This document shows positions 7,295 to 13,588 of a stretch of 13,588 nucleotides of DNA, one piece after another. The position numbers were made by a program, and so were the translations under genes. The notes under the pieces are model-generated. The model did no database searches and had not been told where the DNA came from. It worked only from the letters and a program-made list of their open reading frames with translations. Source of the DNA: Chthonomonas sp. UBA2017 (lineage in GTDB: Bacteria > Armatimonadota > Fimbriimonadia > Fimbriimonadales > Fimbriimonadaceae); assembly GCA_002335425.1 (NCBI GenBank), contig DDCB01000003.1, positions 45,086-58,673 on the forward strand, written 5' to 3'. Each line of letters begins with the position of its first letter. Positions within the stretch are counted from its first letter, which is position 1.

Positions 7295-8239
7295 ATGTTC
7301 GTCTCACTTGTATTTTCATGCCTGATGAACTCATCGATAGGCGAATCGTCTATTGCGTACCAAGGTCTTCCAGGTCGTGTTAGCCGATTACCGAGGCAAC
7401 CGGTGGTTTCGGAAACGATCTATATCGCAGATAAGGGTGCGCAGCGCATTGTGAAACTTGACAACTTGTCAGGTGCGGGTTGGGCGACGTTGACAGCCAA
7501 TACCCTTGGTCTTGGGACGTTGCCCGTCTCGTCTGTTGCCGTTGACAAGCAAGGGAAAATTTACTTCTGCGCGGCCGGAAAGGTCCATCGAGTGAACAAC
7601 ATTGCAGGTCAAGGACATGTTTCGATGAACCTTCCCAGCAATGCGGGAGTGGATAATCAGGTCTATGTCCGGAGCAACGGGTGGGTTTACGTCACCGTGG
7701 GTACCAACCAAGTGATTGCCTATGATACTGTGGGAGCCAGCGCTGTTCAAAAGTGGCAGGTGACTCATAGTGGCTCTCCAACTCCCCCGTCGGACCTCTT
7801 TGTAGATTCGGCTGGTACAGTCACGCTCGCTACAGAGACAGTTATCTCGGGAGGAAATTCATCCCAATACCCAGGGATCATTCTTGAGATCCAGTCGAAC
7901 TCGACGGTGCCCGTATCATTCTTCCCCGTTCAGGACTTGCGTGGCGTCACTCGCGACTCGGGTGGGAGAATCTACTTCGCGACAAAGAATGGCATAGTTC
8001 GGATGAACAATATCTCGGGTGCTGGCCAAAGCTTGATGTCCACGACAAATCCGGTCGTCGGGTGCGCTCTGGCTTCATCCAAAATCATTACCCTGATGCC
8101 GTCTGGAGGAAAGGTCGGAGCTCTTTCGCTGACGCCAAACAACAGTCAATCTTGGTTTGGTTCACTGGGAACAGGGGTCAACCAGTATTCGTCGCCGGTT
8201 GATGTTTGCGTCTACGCGTTCAATACCAACGCACTTTGA
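7295..8239 (+). CDS. Exported NHL-type beta-propeller protein
   Basis: 314 residues from ATG 7295, preceded by GAGGT seven bases upstream. The open frame reaches back to a TTG at 7250, but that adds no signal and has no ribosome site. The N-terminus (MFVSLVFSCLMNSSIG) is hydrophobic and probably a short signal; the Cys at residue 9 is a poor lipobox, so lipidation is doubtful. The body repeats a blade pattern: a strand such as ETIYIADKG or GRIYFATKNG followed by I-V-K/R-x-(D/N)N-(L/I)-(S/A)G-x-G. Clear copies lie near residues 55-62 (LDNLSGAG), 99-107 (RVNNIAGQG) and 236-244 (RMNNISGAG), with degenerate blades between. Such NHL propellers usually bind proteins or ligands. It is the last gene of the exported cluster, 110 bases after the protease gene. 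No catalytic residues are recognised. Confidence 0.7.
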   Translation: MFVSLVFSCLMNSSIGESSIAYQGLPGRVSRLPRQPVVSETIYIADKGAQRIVKLDNLSGAGWATLTANTLGLGTLPVSSVAVDKQGKIYFCAAGKVHRVNNIAGQGHVSMNLPSNAGVDNQVYVRSNGWVYVTVGTNQVIAYDTVGASAVQKWQVTHSGSPTPPSDLFVDSAGTVTLATETVISGGNSSQYPGIILEIQSNSTVPVSFFPVQDLRGVTRDSGGRIYFATKNGIVRMNNISGAGQSLMSTTNPVVGCALASSKIITLMPSGGKVGALSLTPNNSQSWFGSLGTGVNQYSSPVDVCVYAFNTNAL

Positions 8240-8352
8240 GATGGGGTTGAGTCGCAGTATGAGCCGAGACAGAATTCGTCAAGGATGGGAGGATCGTAGA
8301 AAATTCGATCACGTCTATTGAAACTACTCAGAAGGCGGGCGATAACTGTAAC

Positions 8353-8390
8353 CACTTGGAGGGCTAGGGGTGGTTCTGGCCCTCCAAGTG
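8353..8390 (+). terminator. Strong hairpin after the exported-protein cluster
   Basis: CACTTGGAGGGC (8353-8364) and GCCCTCCAAGTG (8379-8390) form a perfect 12-bp stem with a 14-base loop, 113 bases after the propeller stop and before the regulator. A run of five T occurs only later (8415-8419), so intrinsic termination is possible but not textbook. It could equally be a dispersed repeat or an operator upstream of the regulator. Confidence 0.5.
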
Positions 8391-8419
8391 AGCCGAAATC
8401 ACTTTAGCAACCCCTTTTT

Positions 8420-8463
8420 GCGGTGGCTACGATGCCCCAAAGAAGACAAGTTCCTACCACCGC
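8420..8463. repeat. 7-bp inverted repeat upstream of the regulator gene
   Basis: GCGGTGG at 8420-8426 is complementary to CCACCGC at 8457-8463, 30 bases apart, in the 136 bases between the strong hairpin and the regulator start. It could be a binding site for an autoregulating dimer; chance is not excluded. Confidence 0.25.
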
Positions 8464-8511
8464 CTCTGACAACGGAATCTAAATGTTAACGCAAGGGCTC
8501 AAAAGAATGGG

Positions 8512-8517
8512 TATTAT
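8512..8517 (+). promoter_or_regulatory. Possible -10 element just upstream of the regulator
   Basis: TATTAT matches five of six bases of the sigma-70 -10 consensus and ends nine bases before ATG 8527. No Shine-Dalgarno sequence precedes that ATG, so a leaderless or near-leaderless transcript is plausible. No good -35 box is seen at the right distance. Confidence 0.3.
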
Positions 8518-8526
8518 CTGTCGTTC

Positions 8527-11526
8527 ATGGGGGATGTTGCACTCCGGGTTCTGGGGCCACTTGAAGCGCAACCTGAAGGTGGAGCTGTTGTTCGGCGCTT
8601 TCGATCGCGTTCGGCGGCAATGATGCTTGCCTTCTTGGGGCTTTCGATTTCCAAAGCGGTCACGCGGGATCAGTTGGCGGGTGCGATTTGGCCCGATTCC
8701 GAGCCGGATCTCGCAAAAACAAGTGTGAGAACCGCGCTTCATGCGCTGAAATCCGCGTTGGGTGACGGTGCCATCCAAGCAGATCGACAGTTCATTTGGC
8801 TGAATTCTGAGGTCGTCCATTCGGACCTCGCCAGGTTTCAGGATCTGGTGTCGCGGGCGCAACTGTCGAATTCTGGCCCTGAGCAAATCCAGCTTCTGAA
8901 GCTCGCTGTGGGCCTCGTTCGAGGACCGATGCTGCAAGAGATCGATGCTTGGTGGCTGGCGCCCCACCAACTCGCGTTCGAAGAATCCTTTGGACAGGCG
9001 GTGAGCTCATTGGTCAAAGCGCTGGCAGAAGCAGGTCGAACGGATGAAGCCCTTGCAATCGGGCGTCATGCGCTCACCGTGGCCCCGCTTCGCCAAGATA
9101 TTCATGTTGCGCTAATTTCGGTACTAAATCTCGCCGGACGCGGCGACGAGGCCGTTCATCAGTTCGAGATTCTTGAAAGTTTGCTGGAAGAGAATTGGGG
9201 AGAATCACCCTCGCCCGAAGCTCTTCAGGCGCTTGATCTGCGCCCCCCCAAGATCCAACATGCCGTTGTGAGAATGGCCCCGCTACAAGATGCATTCGGA
9301 AGGGTCATCTATGGTCGAGCGTCTCTGGTGGATTCGACTTGCGACCAATTGGCCGATCCTTATGGTCCAAAGGTCCTGACTCTACACGGAGTCGGTGGCG
9401 TAGGGAAGACAACGGTGGCGAACGCAATCCTGCAAAAACTGCGGGATGAAGTGGCTGTTGTCAAGATCGATCTAGTACCTCTCCGTGACGAAACCATGAT
9501 CGTCCAGAGAGTTGCCGAAGGGTTCGATCTCAACGCACTGAATATAGAGACTCTTGTCAGTTTGCTTCATAGCAAAAGGCAAGAGAAATTATCGATCCTT
9601 TATCTCGATAATGCAGAACATCTTGTCGAGAGCGTGGGGCACATCGTGAAGTCGATCATCTCGAATGTACCCGGACTCAAGTGTCTCATAACATCGCGAA
9701 CACTACTCTCGATCCCTGGCGAAATGGCGATCCCCGTTCGATCTCTCGAATCAGCAAATGCACAAGGAAAGCTAAGCGAGATCATATCCTCGCCAACAAT
9801 CGCGCTCTTTGAAAGTCGAGCAGCCTCGGCCAGTCCGGGCTTCTCGGTCACAAGCCAAAACGCGAAAGCAGTGATCGAAATCTGCCGAATCTTAGAAGGT
9901 CATCCCCTGGCGATCGAGCTTGCAGCTGCGCACATGTCTGTCTTCTCTCCGGCCCAGCTATTGCTACGCCTTTCTGACTCAAAGTTTGTCCTGAAAGGCC
10001 TTGTGGGGCCCAACCTCGGACGCCACTCAAGTCTCGATGCGGTCGCCGACGAGAGTTATCAACTCCTGGATTCAGATTCGCAAAAGGTCTGGCGTCGATT
10101 ATCTGTCTTTCGTGGCTCATTCAATGTGAATGCAGCCGAGATGGTGGCGGATGTCCGTGACTGTGCGGCTCGTTTGGCACGGCTGGTGTCCGCATCACTT
10201 CTGGAGCGTATCGAAAAGGACAATGAGCTGAGATTTCGGTTTCTGGTCCCGCTTCGCACCTTTGCGCTAGAACGACTAGAAGTCAGCGGCGAAACCCAGG
10301 AAACAAGAGATCGGCATCGGATGGCTTGTTTGGAGACCGCTCTTCGGATTCGGCCGCAGTTGGATGGGCCGGCGATGCGAGACGCGATCACCGAATTCGA
10401 ACTCTGGGAAAACGACTTTCTCCAAGTCATCGATCTGACTGTGCGTGATCAAAGAGGATTCTCTGAAACGTTACTGATTCTGGAAAGAATCTCCCAAGTC
10501 ATTATCACACATGGAACGCCTTTTCTTTGGGCCGAGAATTTTCGAAAGGTGCTCAGCCAAGCGAGGCAGCATGTCGAGCCGATGGTATTCGCGAAAGGGC
10601 TACTGGGCCACGCCTTGATCTGCATCCATCATCAAAGCAATTGGCGAGATGCGATCACGGCGGCAACCGAAGCACTTAACATTTTCGAATCCCAAGCAAC
10701 GTCCATTGATGTAGCATATCTCAAAAACGTCCTCGGCCTCGCCTGCCTATTTGCGATCCATCGTGGAGACCGAAAGTTCGACGAGGCCGAAAAGTGGCTC
10801 ACCGAAGCGTTCGCAGAGGTCGAAGCAAATCAAACTCATGTCGAAGGTTCACTCTGGTCTGATTCTTTGGTCAAAGTTGCGGTAAGAAGTAATTTGGCAT
10901 GGCTCCATCGGGAACGCGGGGAAACCGACGAGGCGCTTCAATTCTTGCATCAAGCGCTTGCGATATCCGAAGAGTTCCAAATAGTTCGCGTGACCCCCAT
11001 TCTGATGCTCGGCCTCGCCGATGTCTATCTCTGTCGGGATGAGCTGGAAAACGCCTACCTCTGGTCGAAGCAGACCCTAGCACTAAGCCGGAGGTATCAG
11101 ATGGAAGGGTACACATGCATTGCCTTAGTCAAGTGCTGGGCGCATTGTCTTTTCACATCGCGCTACCGAGAGGCTTATGAAATAGCCACTGAGTATTCAG
11201 AACTTGCGCCGCGCAGGACTCTGCCGGTTGAATATGCAGCGACCGTCCTCACGCTTGTGGCCTTGGGGTACGTCATTTGCGGAGACCTTGAAGAAGCCAA
11301 GAAGTGTTGGGCGGTTGTCCTAGGCTGCAAAACTCATGAGGGCCAATGGTCGCGCGAAATCCCCGTCTATCAAAGAACGTACGGGCAGCTCGACGGTGTT
11401 GAGCCCCAACCTTTTCAACCTGAGGACGAATCGGAGATCACGGCCATGATCCAAAAGGGCTTCGAAGATCTGCAAATCATGGCCGTTCAATTCGCTGAAT
11501 CGCACCACGGGCGGCGCTGTTTATGA
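8527..11526 (+). CDS. AfsR/SARP-like STAND regulator: winged helix, BTAD, NB-ARC-like ATPase, TPR
   Basis: 999 residues. Residues about 1-95 form an OmpR/SARP-type DNA-binding winged helix (VALRVLGPLEA..., RDQLAGAIWPDSEPDLAKTSVRTALHALKSALGD). Residues about 96-240 form the bacterial transcriptional activation domain. An NB-ARC/AP-ATPase follows: Walker A GVGGVGKTT at 288-296, Walker B ILYLDN at 357-362, an arginine-finger-like CLITSR at 386-391, and the GHPLA motif at 458-462. A helical segment follows (VWRRLSVFRGSF, near 521). Residues about 600-960 are TPR-like helical pairs. The architecture is that of AfsR-like signal-transduction ATPases, in which ligand sensing by the TPRs and ATP state gate DNA binding. 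No Shine-Dalgarno is seen. The last ten or so codons and the stop appear to lie in RHS-derived DNA in another frame, so the native C-terminus was probably altered. Targets are unknown; the upstream exported cluster is a candidate. Confidence 0.88.
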   Translation: MGDVALRVLGPLEAQPEGGAVVRRFRSRSAAMMLAFLGLSISKAVTRDQLAGAIWPDSEPDLAKTSVRTALHALKSALGDGAIQADRQFIWLNSEVVHSDLARFQDLVSRAQLSNSGPEQIQLLKLAVGLVRGPMLQEIDAWWLAPHQLAFEESFGQAVSSLVKALAEAGRTDEALAIGRHALTVAPLRQDIHVALISVLNLAGRGDEAVHQFEILESLLEENWGESPSPEALQALDLRPPKIQHAVVRMAPLQDAFGRVIYGRASLVDSTCDQLADPYGPKVLTLHGVGGVGKTTVANAILQKLRDEVAVVKIDLVPLRDETMIVQRVAEGFDLNALNIETLVSLLHSKRQEKLSILYLDNAEHLVESVGHIVKSIISNVPGLKCLITSRTLLSIPGEMAIPVRSLESANAQGKLSEIISSPTIALFESRAASASPGFSVTSQNAKAVIEICRILEGHPLAIELAAAHMSVFSPAQLLLRLSDSKFVLKGLVGPNLGRHSSLDAVADESYQLLDSDSQKVWRRLSVFRGSFNVNAAEMVADVRDCAARLARLVSASLLERIEKDNELRFRFLVPLRTFALERLEVSGETQETRDRHRMACLETALRIRPQLDGPAMRDAITEFELWENDFLQVIDLTVRDQRGFSETLLILERISQVIITHGTPFLWAENFRKVLSQARQHVEPMVFAKGLLGHALICIHHQSNWRDAITAATEALNIFESQATSIDVAYLKNVLGLACLFAIHRGDRKFDEAEKWLTEAFAEVEANQTHVEGSLWSDSLVKVAVRSNLAWLHRERGETDEALQFLHQALAISEEFQIVRVTPILMLGLADVYLCRDELENAYLWSKQTLALSRRYQMEGYTCIALVKCWAHCLFTSRYREAYEIATEYSELAPRRTLPVEYAATVLTLVALGYVICGDLEEAKKCWAVVLGCKTHEGQWSREIPVYQRTYGQLDGVEPQPFQPEDESEITAMIQKGFEDLQIMAVQFAESHHGRRCL

Positions 11527-11539
11527 TAATCTGAATCGG

Positions 11540-12676
11540 ATGACGACGGCACCAGGCGGTGGCACGCGAACCTACGACCTGCTGGGGAACACCCTCACGC
11601 GGAACGGGGAGAACTATGCCTGGGACAATTTTGGGCGGCTGTCCGGGATCGCGGCGGGCGAAGTGTCGCGGTCGTATTGGTATCGCCCCGATGGGCTTCG
11701 GATTTTGCGGGTGATCGATCCGCAAACGGCGTCATTGTACGACGATGTCTCGATCTGGATCGACCCGGCGGCGATTAATCCGGAGGATCCTCCGACCTTG
11801 AGCGACCCGACTTATCGCTATTTTTACGATGGTCAGAACGTGCATGAGGACGACTATGCGCGAATGGTCAACCCGGCGAGCAGCGCCCCGATTCGTCTTC
11901 ACACGATCAATCGCTACGGCCTTGGGGCCCGGGGGATCGACTGGTTCCAACGCGAAGATCGACAGGCAAATACTTGGGCCACGACGTTCCCGGTTTATGA
12001 TGGGCATGGGAATAACCTGGCTTCGTTGACCCGGTCGGGGACGAACGGTTACGCCATTTCAGGGCTTCGGTTCTATGACGCCTGGGGAGCGCCTAGGTCC
12101 GGGGCTCATGACTCCGACACTCGCTATTGCGCCTCCATCGGCCATAGAACAGACGACGAATCCGGCTTGATCTACATGCGCGCTCGCTACTACGAGGCGG
12201 GAAGTGGAAGGTTCATCTCCGAAGACCCTGCTATTGATGGAGGAAATTGGTACGCATATTGTGGGAATAACCCAATCAACGCGGTGGATCCATCGGGCAA
12301 GTTTCTAGAGTTACTACTGACATCTTTCTTGGACGAAATGCTGAGTGCAGGAAATGCCTCGGCAACACAAGCAGCAAAGCATTGGTCGAAAGAAAAGATC
12401 CTTGACATCATGGCTCGCAAACTTGGAGAAGCGTTAGGAGCAATGTGGGGGCCCGATTTTATGTCAGCTGTAAGCTGTGCACAGACTGATCCCAACGGTT
12501 ATCTTTGGATAGGAAACGACAAAGGTCAAAGAATCGGAGTCGACTTTGGAGATTATGGAACCAGTAAACACGGGGGGCCACATCTTGATATCTATGATCA
12601 ATATGTGCAGAAACTTGGAAAGAGACGAATGGAATTGTTCTGGGATGGCTTTATGGACGGACTAGGATTGCCATAA
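11540..12676 (+). CDS. 5'-truncated RHS protein with C-terminal putative toxin domain
   Basis: 378 residues from ATG 11540. RHS-like sense continues upstream in frame (SLNRTTGGAVYDNLNRM) to about 11498, inside the end of the regulator gene, and the frame is open only back to a TGA near 11447. The true N-terminus is therefore missing, and the ATG lacks a ribosome site but lies 13 bases after the regulator's stop. YD-type motifs (TRTYDLLGNTLTRNGENYAWDNFGRL) lead to the RHS-associated core (IGHRTDDESGLIYMRARYYEAGSGRF) and the closing DPSGK at 250-254. In RHS proteins the core shell encloses a C-terminal toxin. The variable tail (255-378) has an amphipathic helical part, then YLWIGNDKGQRIGVDFG and KHGGPHLDIYD (343-353). 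That His/Asp cluster recalls polymorphic-toxin domains of the Ntox37 kind (GKHGPHWD-like), but I cannot confirm it. The following gene sits in the immunity position. Confidence 0.75.
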   Translation: MTTAPGGGTRTYDLLGNTLTRNGENYAWDNFGRLSGIAAGEVSRSYWYRPDGLRILRVIDPQTASLYDDVSIWIDPAAINPEDPPTLSDPTYRYFYDGQNVHEDDYARMVNPASSAPIRLHTINRYGLGARGIDWFQREDRQANTWATTFPVYDGHGNNLASLTRSGTNGYAISGLRFYDAWGAPRSGAHDSDTRYCASIGHRTDDESGLIYMRARYYEAGSGRFISEDPAIDGGNWYAYCGNNPINAVDPSGKFLELLLTSFLDEMLSAGNASATQAAKHWSKEKILDIMARKLGEALGAMWGPDFMSAVSCAQTDPNGYLWIGNDKGQRIGVDFGDYGTSKHGGPHLDIYDQYVQKLGKRRMELFWDGFMDGLGLP

Positions 12677-13347
12677 TGGTCTGGTTGCGCAGAGTTTCAA
12701 AGGGTTGTTGGCAAAATGTGGGCCACCTTAGAGCAAATGAAACACCTTTTTTAGCTGTTGAATTACTCGATCAACTAAGGACTCCGGGTGAAATTCCATA
12801 TGTAACTCGCGTTACATCTTGGGAAGCGATCTCCTCTCTCGACGCAGTTCTCAGCAATGGACTCGGAAGGGTTGTCCAGATTCGTGGTAGGATACCTTCT
12901 TCAACAGTTGGCTTGGACATTGGAACCTTGTCCAAGGCTGCTGCAATATTCGATACTGAATTAGAAGATTGCATGCTTAAGTACGCGATTGAAACTACCG
13001 AGCCTGTAAGACTGCACGGCGTAGGACGGGACGCCCAGTTATTCACGAGTGACATCGCAGCAGCATGGTTTACAAGCCAAATCGATGCACCCGCTATAGA
13101 AAGTGCTCGCCTCCTGTCTCCGATTCACTTGTGCGAACGGGTCTGCGGATCGGCTACCTATGCCGAGCTGGTGGAGCTTTTCTGGAAAGGCAGATTTGAT
13201 GCTAGCTTGTTGTATGCATCACCGCTCTGCACGGAATTGCTTTCTAATACAAGTTCCGATAGCGTGACAGTGATCGAGGGAGAGTGCGACATTCTGGAAG
13301 AAGATGTCAATGGTGAAGGGGATCATGTAGGGCTCAAGTTCTTATGA
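12676..13347 (+). CDS. Hypothetical protein in immunity position, coupled to RHS toxin tail
   Basis: 223 residues, not matched to a family I know. Its ATG shares one base with the RHS stop (TAATG at 12674-12678), so translation is probably coupled, the usual arrangement for an RHS toxin and its immunity protein. No signal peptide or membrane segment is seen, consistent with a cytoplasmic neutraliser. The C-terminus (SVTVIEGECDILEEDVNGEGD) is strongly acidic, which could pair with a basic nuclease or other cationic toxin surface. Base composition is more AT-rich than the RHS core, like the toxin tail, so the two probably travelled together. An unrelated small protein is the alternative. The role is inferred from position alone. 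Confidence 0.7.
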   Translation: MVWLRRVSKGCWQNVGHLRANETPFLAVELLDQLRTPGEIPYVTRVTSWEAISSLDAVLSNGLGRVVQIRGRIPSSTVGLDIGTLSKAAAIFDTELEDCMLKYAIETTEPVRLHGVGRDAQLFTSDIAAAWFTSQIDAPAIESARLLSPIHLCERVCGSATYAELVELFWKGRFDASLLYASPLCTELLSNTSSDSVTVIEGECDILEEDVNGEGDHVGLKFL

Positions 13348-13588
13348 GCACTTTCGGAGTCCTTCACTAAACTTGTCGACCGGAAAGGAGGAAGTTTCGT
13401 TCTACGACTATGACCCGGTGGGGCGGCTCTTGCATGCGACCTATGCCATGACGATGGACGGCTCCAACCCGCCGATAGCGACTAGCCGTGCGATCACGCG
13501 GTACGACTACAACGAGATCGGGCAGCTGGACAAGGTGGCGAACTATTGGCAGACCTTGGCCAATCTGGTCTGCCCCCCGGAAATGAAG
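13331..13588 (+). pseudogene. Orphan RHS/YD-repeat fragment, runs off the right edge
   Basis: From just after a TAG at 13328-13330 the frame is open to the window end (86 codons) and reads EVSFYDYDPVGRLLHATYAM, then ATSRAITRYDYNEIGQLDKVANYW, which are two YD-type repeats. It overlaps the end of the putative immunity gene in another frame. RHS-like sense begins near 13385. The purine-rich AAAGGAGGAAG at about 13383-13393 resembles a ribosome site, but no start codon follows at a useful distance; the next in-frame ATGs are at 13446 and 13452, inside the repeat. It therefore looks like a displaced core piece, perhaps the front of another RHS tip cassette or the remains of the original gene. What follows is not in view. 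Confidence 0.7.

Noticed and set aside
8479..8970. Minus-strand 163-codon frame across the regulator start
   Set aside because: It lies opposite the clear winged-helix coding region and shows no family signature.
1..13588. CRISPR array, origin or rRNA
   Set aside because: No regularly spaced repeats, no DnaA-box cluster and no rRNA-like sequence were seen on reading the window.

Overview
The window looks like an accessory region of a moderately GC-rich, probably Gram-negative-type bacterium. The mix of genes is an AfsR/BTAD-type STAND regulator, RHS/YD-repeat fragments ending in DPSG, a CsgG-like protein with a FlgT-type tail, and a Kp43-like secreted subtilase. I associate this mix with Armatimonadota such as Fimbriimonadia. 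That is inference; Planctomycetota or another environmental phylum is possible.

Layout, left to right. (1) The 3' part of a tRNA-Trp gene (1-49). (2) A start-poor remnant of an RHS protein (about 343-1008) whose cysteine-rich C-terminal tail carries an in-frame TGA. (3) On the minus strand, a composite IS3-type transposase remnant (1005-1909): one OrfB with a frameshift, fused at its C-terminus to the C-terminal piece of a second OrfB. (4) A four-gene plus-strand cluster of predicted exported proteins (2185-8239): a CsgG-like lipoprotein-pore relative, a large beta-rich protein with carbohydrate-binding-like modules, a subtilisin-family protease with an intact catalytic triad, and an NHL-type beta-propeller. 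(5) A hairpin (8353-8390), then a 999-residue regulator with winged-helix, BTAD, NB-ARC-like ATPase and TPR regions (8527-11526). (6) A 5'-truncated RHS core with its own C-terminal putative toxin domain (to 12676). It overlaps by one base a 223-residue gene in the immunity position (12676-13347). (7) A further orphan YD-repeat fragment runs off the right edge.

The cluster and the regulator (about 9 kb, 2185-11526) are therefore bracketed by pieces of RHS genes, none of which has a normal 5' end. At the right-hand junction the last codons and stop of the regulator appear to lie in RHS-derived DNA read in another frame. The simplest reading is an RHS polymorphic-toxin locus repeatedly broken by recombination and IS activity, with a secreted-protein operon and a regulator inserted. 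The four exported products may act together at the envelope (pore or assembly factor, surface or glycan-binding protein, protease, propeller), and the neighbouring STAND regulator may control them. This link rests only on proximity and orientation.
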